This document shows, in pieces, positions 53,428 through 61,865 of a stretch of 64,000 bases of DNA. The first letter of the stretch is position 1, and every line of letters begins with the position of its first letter. The notes beneath the pieces were generated by a model, which did not search any database, was not told the origin of the DNA, and worked only from the letters and a program-made list of their open reading frames with translations. The stretch is from positions 2,418,001 to 2,482,000 of the forward strand of contig NZ_CP021080.1 in assembly GCF_000802245.2 (NCBI RefSeq). Direction: 5' to 3'. A program made the translations under genes and the position numbers. The stretch is from Streptomyces pluripotens (lineage in GTDB: Bacteria; Actinomycetota; Actinomycetes; Streptomycetales; Streptomycetaceae).

Positions 53428-54834
53428 ATGCAGCTCACCGACCTGACCGCCGTCCAGCTCCTCGCCGGTTACCGCAAGGGCGAGTTCACCCCCGTGGACG
53501 CTACGGAACAGGCCCTGGAACGGGCGCGGCGGATCCAGCCGCGGGTGAACGCGTTCGTACGGCTCACCGAGGAGGATGCGCTCGCCCGGGCCCGGGAATC
53601 TGCGGGGCGCTGGCGGCGCGGGGCGCCGGCCGGGCTGGTCGACGGGGTACCGGTGACCGTGAAGGACATCTTGCTGCTGCGCGGACATCCCACCCTGCGC
53701 GGCACCCGGACCATCCCCGAGCAGCGCGGCTGGGACGAGGACGCGCCCCCAGTGGCCCGGCTGCGCGAGCACGGCGCGGTGTTCCTCGGTAAGACGACCA
53801 CGCCCGAGTACGGCTGGAAGGCGGTCACGGACTCGCCGCTGTCCGGCATCACCCGCAATCCGTACGACCCCACGCGCACCTCGGGCGGCTCCAGCGGTGG
53901 CAGCGCGGCGGCCGTGGCGCTCGGCGCGGGCCCGCTGTCGCTGGGCACGGACGGCGGCGGCAGCATCCGCATCCCGGCTGCGTTCTGCGGGATCTTCGGG
54001 CTGAAACCGACCTACGGCCGGGTGCCGTTGTACCCGGCGAGCGCGTTCGGCACGCTGTCGCACACGGGCCCGATGACCCGGGACGCGGCTGACGCGGCCC
54101 TGCTGCTGGACGTCATCGGCGCACCCGACCCGCGCGACTGGTCGGCGCTACCGCCCGCGCCCGGATCCTTCACGGAGCGACTCAAGGAAGGTGTGCACGG
54201 GCTGCGGGTGGCGTATTCGCCGTCCTTGGGCGGGCAGGTGGCGGTCCGACCGGGGGTCGCGGCGGCGGTACGACGGGCGGTGGCGCAGCTCGCCGACCTC
54301 GGCGCGTACGTCGAGGAGACCGACCCCGACTTCAGCGACCCGGTGGACGCCTTCCACACGCTCTGGTTCAGCGGCGCCGCCCGGCTCACCCAGCGGTTCT
54401 CCGCGCACCGGCGGCAGCAGCTCGACCCGGGACTGCGGGAGATCTGTGCCGAGGGCGCCCGGATGACCGCGCTGGACTATCTGGCCGCGGTGGACGTCCG
54501 CATGGATCTCGGCCGGCGCATGGGCCTCTTCCACGAGAGGTACCACCTGCTGGTCACTCCCACACTGCCGCTCACGGCGTTCGAGGCGGGGAGGGAGGTA
54601 CCGGCGGGCTCGGTCTTCCGGCGCTGGACGGGGTGGACTCCGTTCACGTATCCGTTCAACCTGACCCAGCAGCCCGCGGCCACCGTCCCGGTCGGGACGG
54701 ACGGGGACGGGCTGCCGGTGGGGATGCAGATCGTCGCCGCCCGGCACCGGGACGATCTGGTGTTGCGCGTGGCGCACGCCCTGTACGAGGCCGGGGTGGG
54801 TGTGGCAGCGCCTCTCCCGGCTGGACAAGTCTGA
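53428..54834 (+). CDS. amidase, amidase-signature (AS) family
   Basis: The 468-residue amidase has the Lys79-Ser155-Ser179 triad: Lys in GVPVTVKD, cis-Ser in SGGSSGGSAAA, nucleophile in GTDGGGSIRIPAAF. It hydrolyses an amide (or carbamoyl) to acid plus ammonia; the substrate is open. Its place beside maleate-isomerase-like and hydroxyacid-dehydrogenase genes suggests a step such as maleamate-type hydrolysis, which is inference. The ATG follows GGGAGGG. It converges with the DUF3830 gene 69 bp away. Confidence 0.92.
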   Translation: MQLTDLTAVQLLAGYRKGEFTPVDATEQALERARRIQPRVNAFVRLTEEDALARARESAGRWRRGAPAGLVDGVPVTVKDILLLRGHPTLRGTRTIPEQRGWDEDAPPVARLREHGAVFLGKTTTPEYGWKAVTDSPLSGITRNPYDPTRTSGGSSGGSAAAVALGAGPLSLGTDGGGSIRIPAAFCGIFGLKPTYGRVPLYPASAFGTLSHTGPMTRDAADAALLLDVIGAPDPRDWSALPPAPGSFTERLKEGVHGLRVAYSPSLGGQVAVRPGVAAAVRRAVAQLADLGAYVEETDPDFSDPVDAFHTLWFSGAARLTQRFSAHRRQQLDPGLREICAEGARMTALDYLAAVDVRMDLGRRMGLFHERYHLLVTPTLPLTAFEAGREVPAGSVFRRWTGWTPFTYPFNLTQQPAATVPVGTDGDGLPVGMQIVAARHRDDLVLRVAHALYEAGVGVAAPLPAGQV

Positions 54835-54903
54835 CGCCGGCCGCCGGCCGCCGGCCGCGCCCTATCCGTCCGGTGCCCGCGCAAACGGCGCGAACAGAGG
54901 TCC

Positions 54904-55398
54904 TCACGCTCTGCGGAAACTGAGCGTCTCCCCTTCCGCGCCGGTCCGCCACAGGTCGTTGCAGGCCTCGGCCATCCGGTCGAGGCCGTCGGCGACCTCG
55001 CCCCAGACGGTCCCGGGCACCCAGCCGACGTCCGCGTTGAGCAGCAGGTTGTTGCGCTCGTAGAACAGGGCCAGGTCGACCACGGTGGTGCCGGGGCGGA
55101 CCTCTCGGTCGTAGCCATGGGCCCGCGTGCCCAGTTCGGTGCCGGCGAAGGTGAAGTAACAGAGGTCGCCGGGAATCGGGGTGACCGTCGGGTTCTCCAG
55201 CGGCGGTTGGGTGGCGGCGAACGGTGGGAAGAGCGCGTAGATCTCGTTGCGCGCGTACTTGGCGTGGTAGACCTCCCCGCTCAACGGAACGGCGTCCCAT
55301 ACGGCCGCGCAGGTCAGTGGCGCACGGTCCGTCAGCAGCCGGGCGGTACAGCAAACTTGCCTGCGGTCCAGGGAGATCTCCAGGTATCGGTCGTCCAT
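54904..55398 (-). CDS. DUF3830 (cyclophilin-like fold) protein
   Basis: This 164-residue protein shows YLEISLDRRQVCCTARLLTDRAPLTCAAVWDAVPLSG, HAKYARNEIYALFPPF and GDLCYFTFAGTELG, matching the DUF3830 family I recall next to amino-acid-type ABC transporters and amidases. No activity is established for the family; the cyclophilin-like fold suggests a small-ligand-binding or lyase role. Start ATG at 55398 after GGGGAAG. Divergent from the ehuB-like gene with a 188-bp spacer, so it probably shares regulation with the transporter. Confidence 0.82.
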   Translation of the reverse strand: MDDRYLEISLDRRQVCCTARLLTDRAPLTCAAVWDAVPLSGEVYHAKYARNEIYALFPPFAATQPPLENPTVTPIPGDLCYFTFAGTELGTRAHGYDREVRPGTTVVDLALFYERNNLLLNADVGWVPGTVWGEVADGLDRMAEACNDLWRTGAEGETLSFRRA

Positions 55399-55586
55399 AC
55401 CCACGGCTTCCCCGATGCCGGGCGGGCTCACGCCTCCCGCTCCAGGAAACGGGTAGGTCTCGTTCCAGCCACTGTTGGATCACATCCCGGAGGGTGCCCG
55501 CATAGCCCGTGTGGATCGGGCAGGCGCCCCCACTGGTCCGCACGCGGCCTGGCAACGCACCGCTTTTCGCTGGAGGTTGAGTGTCC

Positions 55587-56483
55587 ATGTCCGAGTTCCC
55601 GAACCTGTCCCGGCGTGGTTTTCTGACCAGAACCGCGGCGGTCGGCGGCCTGCTCACGGTTCCCGGGCTCCTCAGCGCCTGCAGCAAGACGGACACCGGT
55701 GACGGCAGCGGGAAACTGGCGCAGCTGAAGAAGCAGGGCTATGTGGAGGTGGCTTACGCCAACGAGGCGCCCTACGGCTACAAGGAGGACGGAAAGCTCA
55801 AGGGCGAGGCGCCCACGCTGCACCGGGAGATCTTCAAGGCGTTGGGCGTGCCCGAGCTGCGCCCCACGTTCTCCGAGTGGGACGGCCTGATCCCGGGCCT
55901 GCAGGCCGGCAAGTACGACGTGATCAGCGCCGGTATGGCCATCATCCCGGACCGCTGTGCGAAGGCACTGTTCTCGGAGCCGGAGTTCGTCTCGCCGACC
56001 GCGATGATGGTGAAGCAGGGCAACCCGAAGAAGCTGACCGACCTTGCGTCGGCGAAGAAGGCCGGGGTCACCATCGGGGTGATGTCGGGCGCGGTCGAGA
56101 AGAACTACGCCACTGCCGCCGGCATCTCCGCAGGCAGCATCAAGACGCTGCAGAGCCCGCAGGACGGCGCGGACGCGGTCAAGGGCGGTCGGATCGACGC
56201 CTTCCTACTGACGAGCATCTCGCTGCACTGGCTCGCCAAGAAGAACAGCGGTCTGGAGGTCACCGAGCCGTTCATCCCTGAGGTCGACGGCAAGAAGCAG
56301 TACAGCCCGGGCGGAGCCGTCTTCCGCAAGGGCAATGAGGAACTGCGGAACGCCTTCGACGAACAGCTGAAGAAGATCACCTCCGACCCGGACCGCTATG
56401 TGAAGCTGATCGGACAGTACGGCTTCGGCAAGGAGACCATCCCGCCGGCGGGCCTGAAGACCGCCGATCTGTGCAAGGGCTGA
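55587..56483 (+). CDS. ehuB: ABC transporter substrate-binding lipoprotein, EhuB-like
   Basis: The 298-residue family 3 solute-binding protein has a Tat-type leader (SRRGFLTRTAAVGG) ending in the lipobox LLSAC, so it is an exported, lipid-anchored binder. YVEVAYANEAPYGYKEDGKLKGEAPTLHREIF and GLIPGLQAGKYDVISAGMAI are typical of ectoine/amino-acid binders. Automated naming as ectoine/hydroxyectoine-binding EhuB is based on overall similarity; the neighbouring enzymes are not the standard ectoine set, so the real ligand may differ. The ATG at 55587 has GGAGG upstream at 10 bases. Confidence 0.88.
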   Translation: MSEFPNLSRRGFLTRTAAVGGLLTVPGLLSACSKTDTGDGSGKLAQLKKQGYVEVAYANEAPYGYKEDGKLKGEAPTLHREIFKALGVPELRPTFSEWDGLIPGLQAGKYDVISAGMAIIPDRCAKALFSEPEFVSPTAMMVKQGNPKKLTDLASAKKAGVTIGVMSGAVEKNYATAAGISAGSIKTLQSPQDGADAVKGGRIDAFLLTSISLHWLAKKNSGLEVTEPFIPEVDGKKQYSPGGAVFRKGNEELRNAFDEQLKKITSDPDRYVKLIGQYGFGKETIPPAGLKTADLCKG

Positions 56484-56497
56484 CGGGGCACCTGTTC

Positions 56498-57241
56498 ATG
56501 GGTGACTTCTCCTCCTACTTCTTCGGCCATCTCTCCGAGGTGTGGTCCGGGCTCGCGGTGACGCTCGAAGCCACGGTGCTCGGCGCGGCCGTCGCACTCG
56601 TGCTGTCCTTCGCGTTCGGCTTCATGGCGAACAGCGGATCCGTGCTGGCGCGGGGGGTGTCCCGGGCGATCGTGGAGTTCTTCCGCGGCACCTCGCTGTA
56701 TGTCCAGCTGTTCTGGTTCTTCTACGCCTTTCCCCTGTTCTTCCAGTACCAGCTCACTCCGCTGTTCTGCGGTGTGCTGGCCTTCGGCATGAACTACGGC
56801 GCGTACGGTTCCGAAGTGGTGCGCGGCGCGCTGAACGCCGTACCGAAGGCACAGTGGGAGGCGGCGGTCGCACTGAACATGACGCCCTTCCAACGGATGC
56901 GCCGGGTGATCCTGCCGCAGGCGTGGGTGCAGATGATCCCGCCGTTCACCAACCTGCTGATCCAGCTGGTGAAGTGCACCCCGCTGCTGTGGCTGATCCA
57001 GGCGGCCGACCTGACCACCGTGGTGGAGTTGATGCGGACCCGCACCGGCGAGACGACGTCGGCGTACCTGACGCTGCTGATGTTGTACTTCGTCCTGGCC
57101 TACGCCTTGACGTTGCTGATGAACGCCCTGGAACGGCATGCCAAGTCCCGGCTGGGCCAGCGCTCCGGCGCCCGCTCGCTGCTGCGTTCGCGCAGCGCCG
57201 AGTCCACCCGAGCGGCCGGGGTCACGGGAGGTGCCCGGTGA
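56498..57241 (+). CDS. ehuC: ABC transporter permease, EhuC-like
   Basis: The 247-residue polar-amino-acid permease (His/Glu/Gln/Arg type) has about five spans (LAVTLEATVLGAAVALVLSFAFGFM, LYVQLFWFFYAFPLFF, YLTLLMLYFVLAYALTLLM) and the EAA loop GALNAVPKAQWEAAVALNM. A GTG at 56471 would start inside the binding-protein gene; I prefer the ATG at 56498. The C-terminal basic tail of about 30 residues is longer than usual. It overlaps ehuD by 4 bp. Confidence 0.88.
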   Translation: MGDFSSYFFGHLSEVWSGLAVTLEATVLGAAVALVLSFAFGFMANSGSVLARGVSRAIVEFFRGTSLYVQLFWFFYAFPLFFQYQLTPLFCGVLAFGMNYGAYGSEVVRGALNAVPKAQWEAAVALNMTPFQRMRRVILPQAWVQMIPPFTNLLIQLVKCTPLLWLIQAADLTTVVELMRTRTGETTSAYLTLLMLYFVLAYALTLLMNALERHAKSRLGQRSGARSLLRSRSAESTRAAGVTGGAR

Positions 57242-57882
57242 CCTACGACTGGGACTGGGGGGCGATGGGGGACGCGCTGCCCCTGCTGCTGAAGGGTTTC
57301 GAGACCACCCTGCTGGCCACCGTCCTCGGCACCCTGCTGGCCGCCGTGCTGGGGCTGGTCGTCGCCGTACTGGGCCGCGCGCCGACCCGGTTGGTCACGG
57401 TGCCCGTGCGGGCCGTCACCGAGTTCGTACGCTCCACACCGATGCTGGTCCAGCTGGTCGGCGCCTACGCGATCTTCAACACGGTCGAGCCACTGGTCAT
57501 CGGGGTCGCCGTGCTCGGCATCCACTACGCCTCGTACGTGTCGGAGGTGTACCGGGCAGGCATCGACGCCGTGCCCAAGGGCCAGTGGGAGGCCTGCCGG
57601 GCCCTGTCGATGTCGCCTCGGCGCACCTGGCAGGCGGTGGTGCTGCCGCAGGCGGTGCGCAACGTGCTGCCCGCGCTGGGCAACTACGGCATCTCCATGT
57701 TCAAGGAGACCCCGTACCTGGCCGTGATCACGGTGCCGGAGATGGTCTCCCAGGCCCGCGAGTACGGGGCGACGCACTTCGTGTACGCCGAGATGTTCAC
57801 CCTGGCGGGACTGATCTTCCTGGCGGCGAGCTACCCGACCTCGCTTCTGATGAGAAAACTGGAGAAGCGCCTTGGCCACTGA
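57238..57882 (+). CDS. ehuD: ABC transporter permease, EhuD-like
   Basis: This 214-residue permease is the partner of the preceding one, with five spans and EAA loop AGIDAVPKGQWEACRALSM. The start is the GTG overlapping the ehuC stop (GTGA). The C-terminus (YPTSLLMRKLEKRLGH) is typical. It overlaps the ATPase gene by 11 bp. Confidence 0.9.
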   Translation: MTYDWDWGAMGDALPLLLKGFETTLLATVLGTLLAAVLGLVVAVLGRAPTRLVTVPVRAVTEFVRSTPMLVQLVGAYAIFNTVEPLVIGVAVLGIHYASYVSEVYRAGIDAVPKGQWEACRALSMSPRRTWQAVVLPQAVRNVLPALGNYGISMFKETPYLAVITVPEMVSQAREYGATHFVYAEMFTLAGLIFLAASYPTSLLMRKLEKRLGH

Positions 57883-58696
57883 CCACCCCCTTGAGAAGAC
57901 GACTCCCGCGGACGCCGTGCCCGGCGCGCCGGCCGACCTCGTGCGCTTCGACCGTGTGGTCAAGCGCTTCGGCGACCACACGGTCCTGGACCGGCTGGAC
58001 TTCGCCGTCCAGCGGGGCGAACACGTGACGCTGATCGGGCCGAGCGGATCCGGGAAGACGACCATCCTGCGGCTACTGATGACCCTGGAGCGGGTCAGCG
58101 ACGGTGTGATCTGGGTGGACGGCCGGCCGCTGTCGCATATGCCGGGCCCGGACGGCGGGCTGAAACCGGCCAGCGAGAAGCACCTGCGGGAGATCCGCAA
58201 GAAGATCGGCATGGTCTTCCAGCAGTTCAACCTCTTCCCGAACATGAATGTGCTGCGCAACATCACCGAGGCGCCCGTCAGCGTGCTCAAAGTCGAACGG
58301 GCGGAGGCCGAGGAGCGCGCGCGTGAACTGCTGGAACTGGTCGGTCTCGCCGACAAGGCCGGCGCCCATCCCACCCAGTTGTCCGGTGGCCAGCAACAGC
58401 GGGTGGCGATCGCCCGGGCTCTCGCCATGCGGCCGGAGATCCTGCTGCTGGACGAGGTGACCTCGGCGCTCGACCCCGAGCTCGTGGCCGGTGTGCTCGA
58501 CCTCCTGAGGGAGATCGCGCACACCACCGACATCACCATGCTCTGTGTGACCCACGAGATGAACTTCGCCCGGGACATCTCCGACCAGGTGATGATGTTC
58601 GACTCGGGGAAGGTGATCGAGTCCGGATCCCCGGAGAAGATCTTCGGTGATCCCGACCACGAGCGGACCCGGGCGTTCCTCAGCGCCGTCCTTTGA
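57872..58696 (+). CDS. ehuA: ABC transporter ATP-binding protein, EhuA-like
   Basis: At 274 residues, with Walker A GPSGSGKTT, signature LSGGQQQRVAI, Walker B ILLLDEVTSALDP and switch His in VTHEMNFARD. Start is a TTG with GGAG upstream, overlapping ehuD by 11 bp; no in-frame ATG fits the conserved start. It energises the EhuB/C/D-like importer. Confidence 0.91.
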   Translation: MATDHPLEKTTPADAVPGAPADLVRFDRVVKRFGDHTVLDRLDFAVQRGEHVTLIGPSGSGKTTILRLLMTLERVSDGVIWVDGRPLSHMPGPDGGLKPASEKHLREIRKKIGMVFQQFNLFPNMNVLRNITEAPVSVLKVERAEAEERARELLELVGLADKAGAHPTQLSGGQQQRVAIARALAMRPEILLLDEVTSALDPELVAGVLDLLREIAHTTDITMLCVTHEMNFARDISDQVMMFDSGKVIESGSPEKIFGDPDHERTRAFLSAVL

Positions 58697-58706
58697 TCCC
58701 CACGGG

Positions 58707-58716
58707 GGCATATGCC
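58707..58716. promoter_or_regulatory. short palindrome GGCATATGCC after the transporter operon
   Basis: A 10-bp perfect palindrome 10 bp after the ehuA stop and upstream of the IclR gene. It shares the core of the 24-bp palindrome at 45309-45332. Confidence 0.3.
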
Positions 58717-58752
58717 ACACGGGCGTGCCGCAGATGAGAGGGGCGTGAACTC

Positions 58753-58783
58753 GTCAACAACCCCTTCCCACGGGGTGGTTGAC
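58753..58783. promoter_or_regulatory. 12-bp inverted repeat upstream of the IclR gene
   Basis: GTCAACAACCCC and GGGGTGGTTGAC form an inverted repeat with one mismatch and a 7-base spacer. It could terminate the ehu operon or act as operator for the IclR regulator 160 bp downstream. Confidence 0.5.
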
Positions 58784-58942
58784 GGTTATCGTTGGCTACG
58801 ACGGGATCCGCCGACCGGATCACGGCCGCAGAAGCGAGCGCAAGGGGAACACCGTGGCGCTAGCGCGCTTTCCCGGGGCAGGCTCCCCGGAACACCGGCC
58901 GCACCTGCCCGGCCCCGGGGCTTCGAGGCGAGGGGGACAGTC

Positions 58943-59695
58943 ATGAGGGCCGGCCCGACCGCCCCGTACCGCTCCGCCCAGGACGCGCTGCGCGTCCTGG
59001 AGGCCGTGGCCGGCCACTCCGCCGGCGTCACCGACACCGAGCTGGCCCGCCGCACCGGCATCGACTCCGAGCGGCTCACCGCCCTGCTGCGCATGCTGCG
59101 CCGCGAGGGCTATGTCGAGCAGATCACCGACGGGGCGTACGTCACCGGCGACACCCTGCGCCGCCTCACCTCGGCGCACGACCGCGAGCCGGCCCTGCGC
59201 GACAAGCTCCAGCACACCCTGGACCGGCTGCGGGACTCGGTCGGCGCGGCCGTCTATCTGAGCCGGTACGTCGAGGGCGAGGTGAAGGTCACCCAGTACG
59301 CCGCCGGACCCGCCACCCCGGCCGTCAACGAATGGGTGGACTTCCGCTGCTCCGCCCACGCCACGGCCGTCGGCAAGAGCCTGCTCACCCAGTTGGACCA
59401 CAACGCCCGCCGCGACCACCTCTCCCGGTACAAGATGGCCCGCCTCACCTCGCGCACCATCACCAGCGACAAGCTGCTGCTGTCCCGCCTGGAGTCCCAG
59501 CCACCGGCGGTGCCGGTCCTCGACCTCCAGGAGTACGCGGTCGGCACGGTCTGCGCGGCCGTCCCGATCACGGCGGGCTCGTCCGCGGGCTGCCTGGCGC
59601 TCTCGCTCCCCGTGCAGCACGCGCACCGGCTGAAGGAGGCCGCGGACACGCTGAACCGGAACGCGGCACCGATGCTGCTCTCCCTGGCCCTCTGA
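58943..59695 (+). CDS. IclR-family regulator
   Basis: This 250-residue protein has an N-terminal winged helix (SAQDALRVLEAVAGHSAGVTDTELARRTGID, TALLRMLRREGYVEQ) and a C-terminal IclR effector domain (FRCSAHATAVGKSLL, VCAAVPIT, LALSLPVQHAHRLKEAADTL). ATG at 58943 with GCGAGGGGG upstream. As last gene beside the transporter it is the likely regulator of the uptake and catabolic cluster; its ligand is probably the imported compound or a breakdown product. Confidence 0.9.
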   Translation: MRAGPTAPYRSAQDALRVLEAVAGHSAGVTDTELARRTGIDSERLTALLRMLRREGYVEQITDGAYVTGDTLRRLTSAHDREPALRDKLQHTLDRLRDSVGAAVYLSRYVEGEVKVTQYAAGPATPAVNEWVDFRCSAHATAVGKSLLTQLDHNARRDHLSRYKMARLTSRTITSDKLLLSRLESQPPAVPVLDLQEYAVGTVCAAVPITAGSSAGCLALSLPVQHAHRLKEAADTLNRNAAPMLLSLAL

Positions 59696-59837
59696 GACCC
59701 GATGAGCCTTTCCGCGTCCCGCTGCGATTCTCTGGCCGGCCCCGTCCGGCTCCACGGGCAGGTGGTCACGAGCACCCATCAGGACCGGGTAGTATTTTCT
59801 TCGTCGCCGACCGCGGAGAGCGGGAGGCGGGAGTCAT

Positions 59838-59911
59838 GCGCCGCTAGCTCAGTTGGTTAGAGCAGCTGACTCTTAATCAGCGGGTCCGGGGTTCGAGTCC
59901 CTGGCGGCGCA
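59838..59911 (+). tRNA. tRNA-Lys (anticodon CTT), copy 2
   Basis: Identical over its full length to the copy at 45984-46057; anticodon CTT at 59872-59874. Its upstream and downstream flanks are different, so the tRNA but not its context is duplicated. Confidence 0.97.
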
Positions 59912-59918
59912 CGATGAC

Positions 59919-59962
59919 GATGGCGAGTCGCGTCCGTGGAAACACGGTCCCGGCTCGCCATC
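59919..59962. terminator. terminator after tRNA-Lys copy 2
   Basis: GATGGCGAG pairs with CTCGCCATC and, inside it, CCGTG with CACGG around GAAA, followed by a T-rich patch (TCTGTTTC). Confidence 0.88.
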
Positions 59963-60033
59963 TCTGTTTCGTCCGGTCAACGCCTGACTGCGCCGCCTGC
60001 TGCGGTGTCACCCCTCGCCCCTGCCGCGGGACC

Positions 60034-61677
60034 CTACGCAGAAGCGAGGGGCCCTTCGACGTCTTCTGCGGTGAGCCTGCGGTACGAGGACTCACCCGGC
60101 GGCTGCCACCACACCGGATCGGCGCACCGGAAGCCCTCCCGCCGCAGCAGCGCCCGATGGATCTTGTTCGTCGCCGTCACCGGCATCCGCTCCACCACCC
60201 GCACGAACCGGGGCGCCATCTTCGTCCCGAGGTCGGGCTGCGACCGCAGGAACTCCTCGAAGCCCGCCGGATCGAACCGTCCGGCCACGGTCGCCATCAC
60301 CTGGTCTCCCGTCACCGGGTCCGGCACCCCGTACACGGCGACGGCCGCCGCACCCTCGTACCGGGCAACGATCCGCTCGATCACCGCGGCGGCCAGATTC
60401 TCGCCGTCAACCCGGATCCGGTCGTCGGTGCGGCCCGCGAAGTACAGGTAGCCGGCGGTGTCCCGGTAGAAGAGGTCCCCGGTCCAGTACACCCCTCCCC
60501 GACGCCGCTCGGCCTCCGCGACTGGGTTGCGCCAATAACCTTCGAAGGGGTTCGGGGCCCGGTTGACCAGCTCGCCTATGGCCTCATCACCGTTCAGCAG
60601 CCGGCCGGCGGTGTCCAGGACGGCCCTCGGGCACTCGCGCCCCGTGGCCGGATCCAACACCACGAGCCCGGGCCCGGCCGGCCCCACCGCGCACGCCGGG
60701 GTGCCCGGTTCCCACTGGATCGCCGCGCCGCCCTCGGAGGAGCCGTACCCCTCCACCAGTCGCACCCCGAACCGCCGCTCGAAGGCCGCTGCGTCCGCCG
60801 CTCCGGCCTCCGTGCCGAAACCGAGCCGCAGCGGGTTGTCGCGGTCGTCCGGGCGGGGCCCGGTGGCGAGGACGTACTGGACCGCCCGGCCGACGTAGGT
60901 GAAGTAGGTCGCGCGGTAGCGGCGGACGTCGGCGAGGAAACCGGACGCGGAGAACCGGCGACGCAACGCCACCCCGGCCCCGGCGGCCAGCGCGGGCGCC
61001 CAGCCGGCGATCACCGCGTTGCCGTGGAACATCGGCATGCAGACGTAGTGCACGTCGTCCGGACGGACCGCGAACCGCTGGGCCAGGGCCTGTCCGGCCG
61101 CGGCCAGCCGGCCCTGGGAGCAGATCGCGGCCTTGGGGGCACCGGTGGAGCCGGAGGTGAAGTACAGGAGCAGCCGGTCCGCCGGGGTGGCCCGGTACGG
61201 GTCGGGCACGGTGCCGGAGTACGGCGCGAGGAGGTCGGCGTACTCCGGTGTGCCCGTGACGAGGAGCCGTACTCCCCCGCGCCCGGCCGCCCTCGCGCGG
61301 GGCGAGCTCGGCAGCAGACCGATTCCGGCCAGCAGCGGCAGGTGAACCGGCTCGGTGACCAGGACCCGGCACTCCGTGTGCAGGATGTCCCGGGCCAGCT
61401 CGGGACCCGGGCGGGTCGGGTTGATGCCCGCGACGGCAGCCCCGGCGAGTGCGGCGGCGGCCAGCCACAGCGGGAATTCCTCGGTGTTGTCGAGCAGCAC
61501 CCCGAGGTGCGGTACGGCACCGGCCGGCAGCAGGTCGGCCAGCAGCGCCGCCCGCGCGGCGGCACCGGCCGCCGTCTCGTGCTGGGTCAGCACTCGCTCC
61601 TCGCACCACAGTCCCGGCCGGTGGTCCCCCCACCGCGCCGCGACCAGCTCGGCGACCGTGCCCGTCGTGGACTCCAT
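60034..61677 (-). CDS. acyl-CoA synthetase / AMP-dependent ligase
   Basis: The 547-residue adenylate-forming enzyme has P-loop-like YFTSGSTGAPKAAICS, MPMFHGNAV, EGYGSSEGG, WTGDLFYRDTAGYLYFAGRTDDRIRVDGENL and the C-terminal catalytic Lys region TATNKIHRALLRREG. It activates a carboxylic acid as acyl-AMP and then acyl-CoA, as in FadD-type very-long-chain synthetases; the substrate is not evident. The ATG at 61677 has no good ribosome site, which may mean a leaderless mRNA. It converges on the tRNA-Lys terminator. Confidence 0.9.
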   Translation of the reverse strand: MESTTGTVAELVAARWGDHRPGLWCEERVLTQHETAAGAAARAALLADLLPAGAVPHLGVLLDNTEEFPLWLAAAALAGAAVAGINPTRPGPELARDILHTECRVLVTEPVHLPLLAGIGLLPSSPRARAAGRGGVRLLVTGTPEYADLLAPYSGTVPDPYRATPADRLLLYFTSGSTGAPKAAICSQGRLAAAGQALAQRFAVRPDDVHYVCMPMFHGNAVIAGWAPALAAGAGVALRRRFSASGFLADVRRYRATYFTYVGRAVQYVLATGPRPDDRDNPLRLGFGTEAGAADAAAFERRFGVRLVEGYGSSEGGAAIQWEPGTPACAVGPAGPGLVVLDPATGRECPRAVLDTAGRLLNGDEAIGELVNRAPNPFEGYWRNPVAEAERRRGGVYWTGDLFYRDTAGYLYFAGRTDDRIRVDGENLAAAVIERIVARYEGAAAVAVYGVPDPVTGDQVMATVAGRFDPAGFEEFLRSQPDLGTKMAPRFVRVVERMPVTATNKIHRALLRREGFRCADPVWWQPPGESSYRRLTAEDVEGPLASA

Positions 61678-61865
61678 GGCCGGGCACGTTAACTGATGCC
61701 GTGTCAGATGTGGAGGGCTGCGGCAGCAGCCCGTCCGGTCCCGACGACATCACGTGCGCCACGACCACGAAACCGGTGCAGAGGACGACGCCCCACCCCG
61801 AGAAGGGTCAGCCCGGCACCGGTGTCAACGGAGAGCCCGCCGGCCGGCCCCGGGCGGCCGGCCCC

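Noticed and set aside
55587..58696. Firm assignment of the transporter to ectoine
   Set aside because: Similarity to EhuBCDA is only at family level, and the neighbouring enzymes do not form a known ectoine pathway; gene symbols are used as family labels only.
45984..59911. Integrated mobile element between the tRNA-Lys copies
   Set aside because: No integrase, excisionase, replication or transfer gene is seen, and cdgA and the transporter appear to be core genes; kept only as a question about the tRNA duplication.
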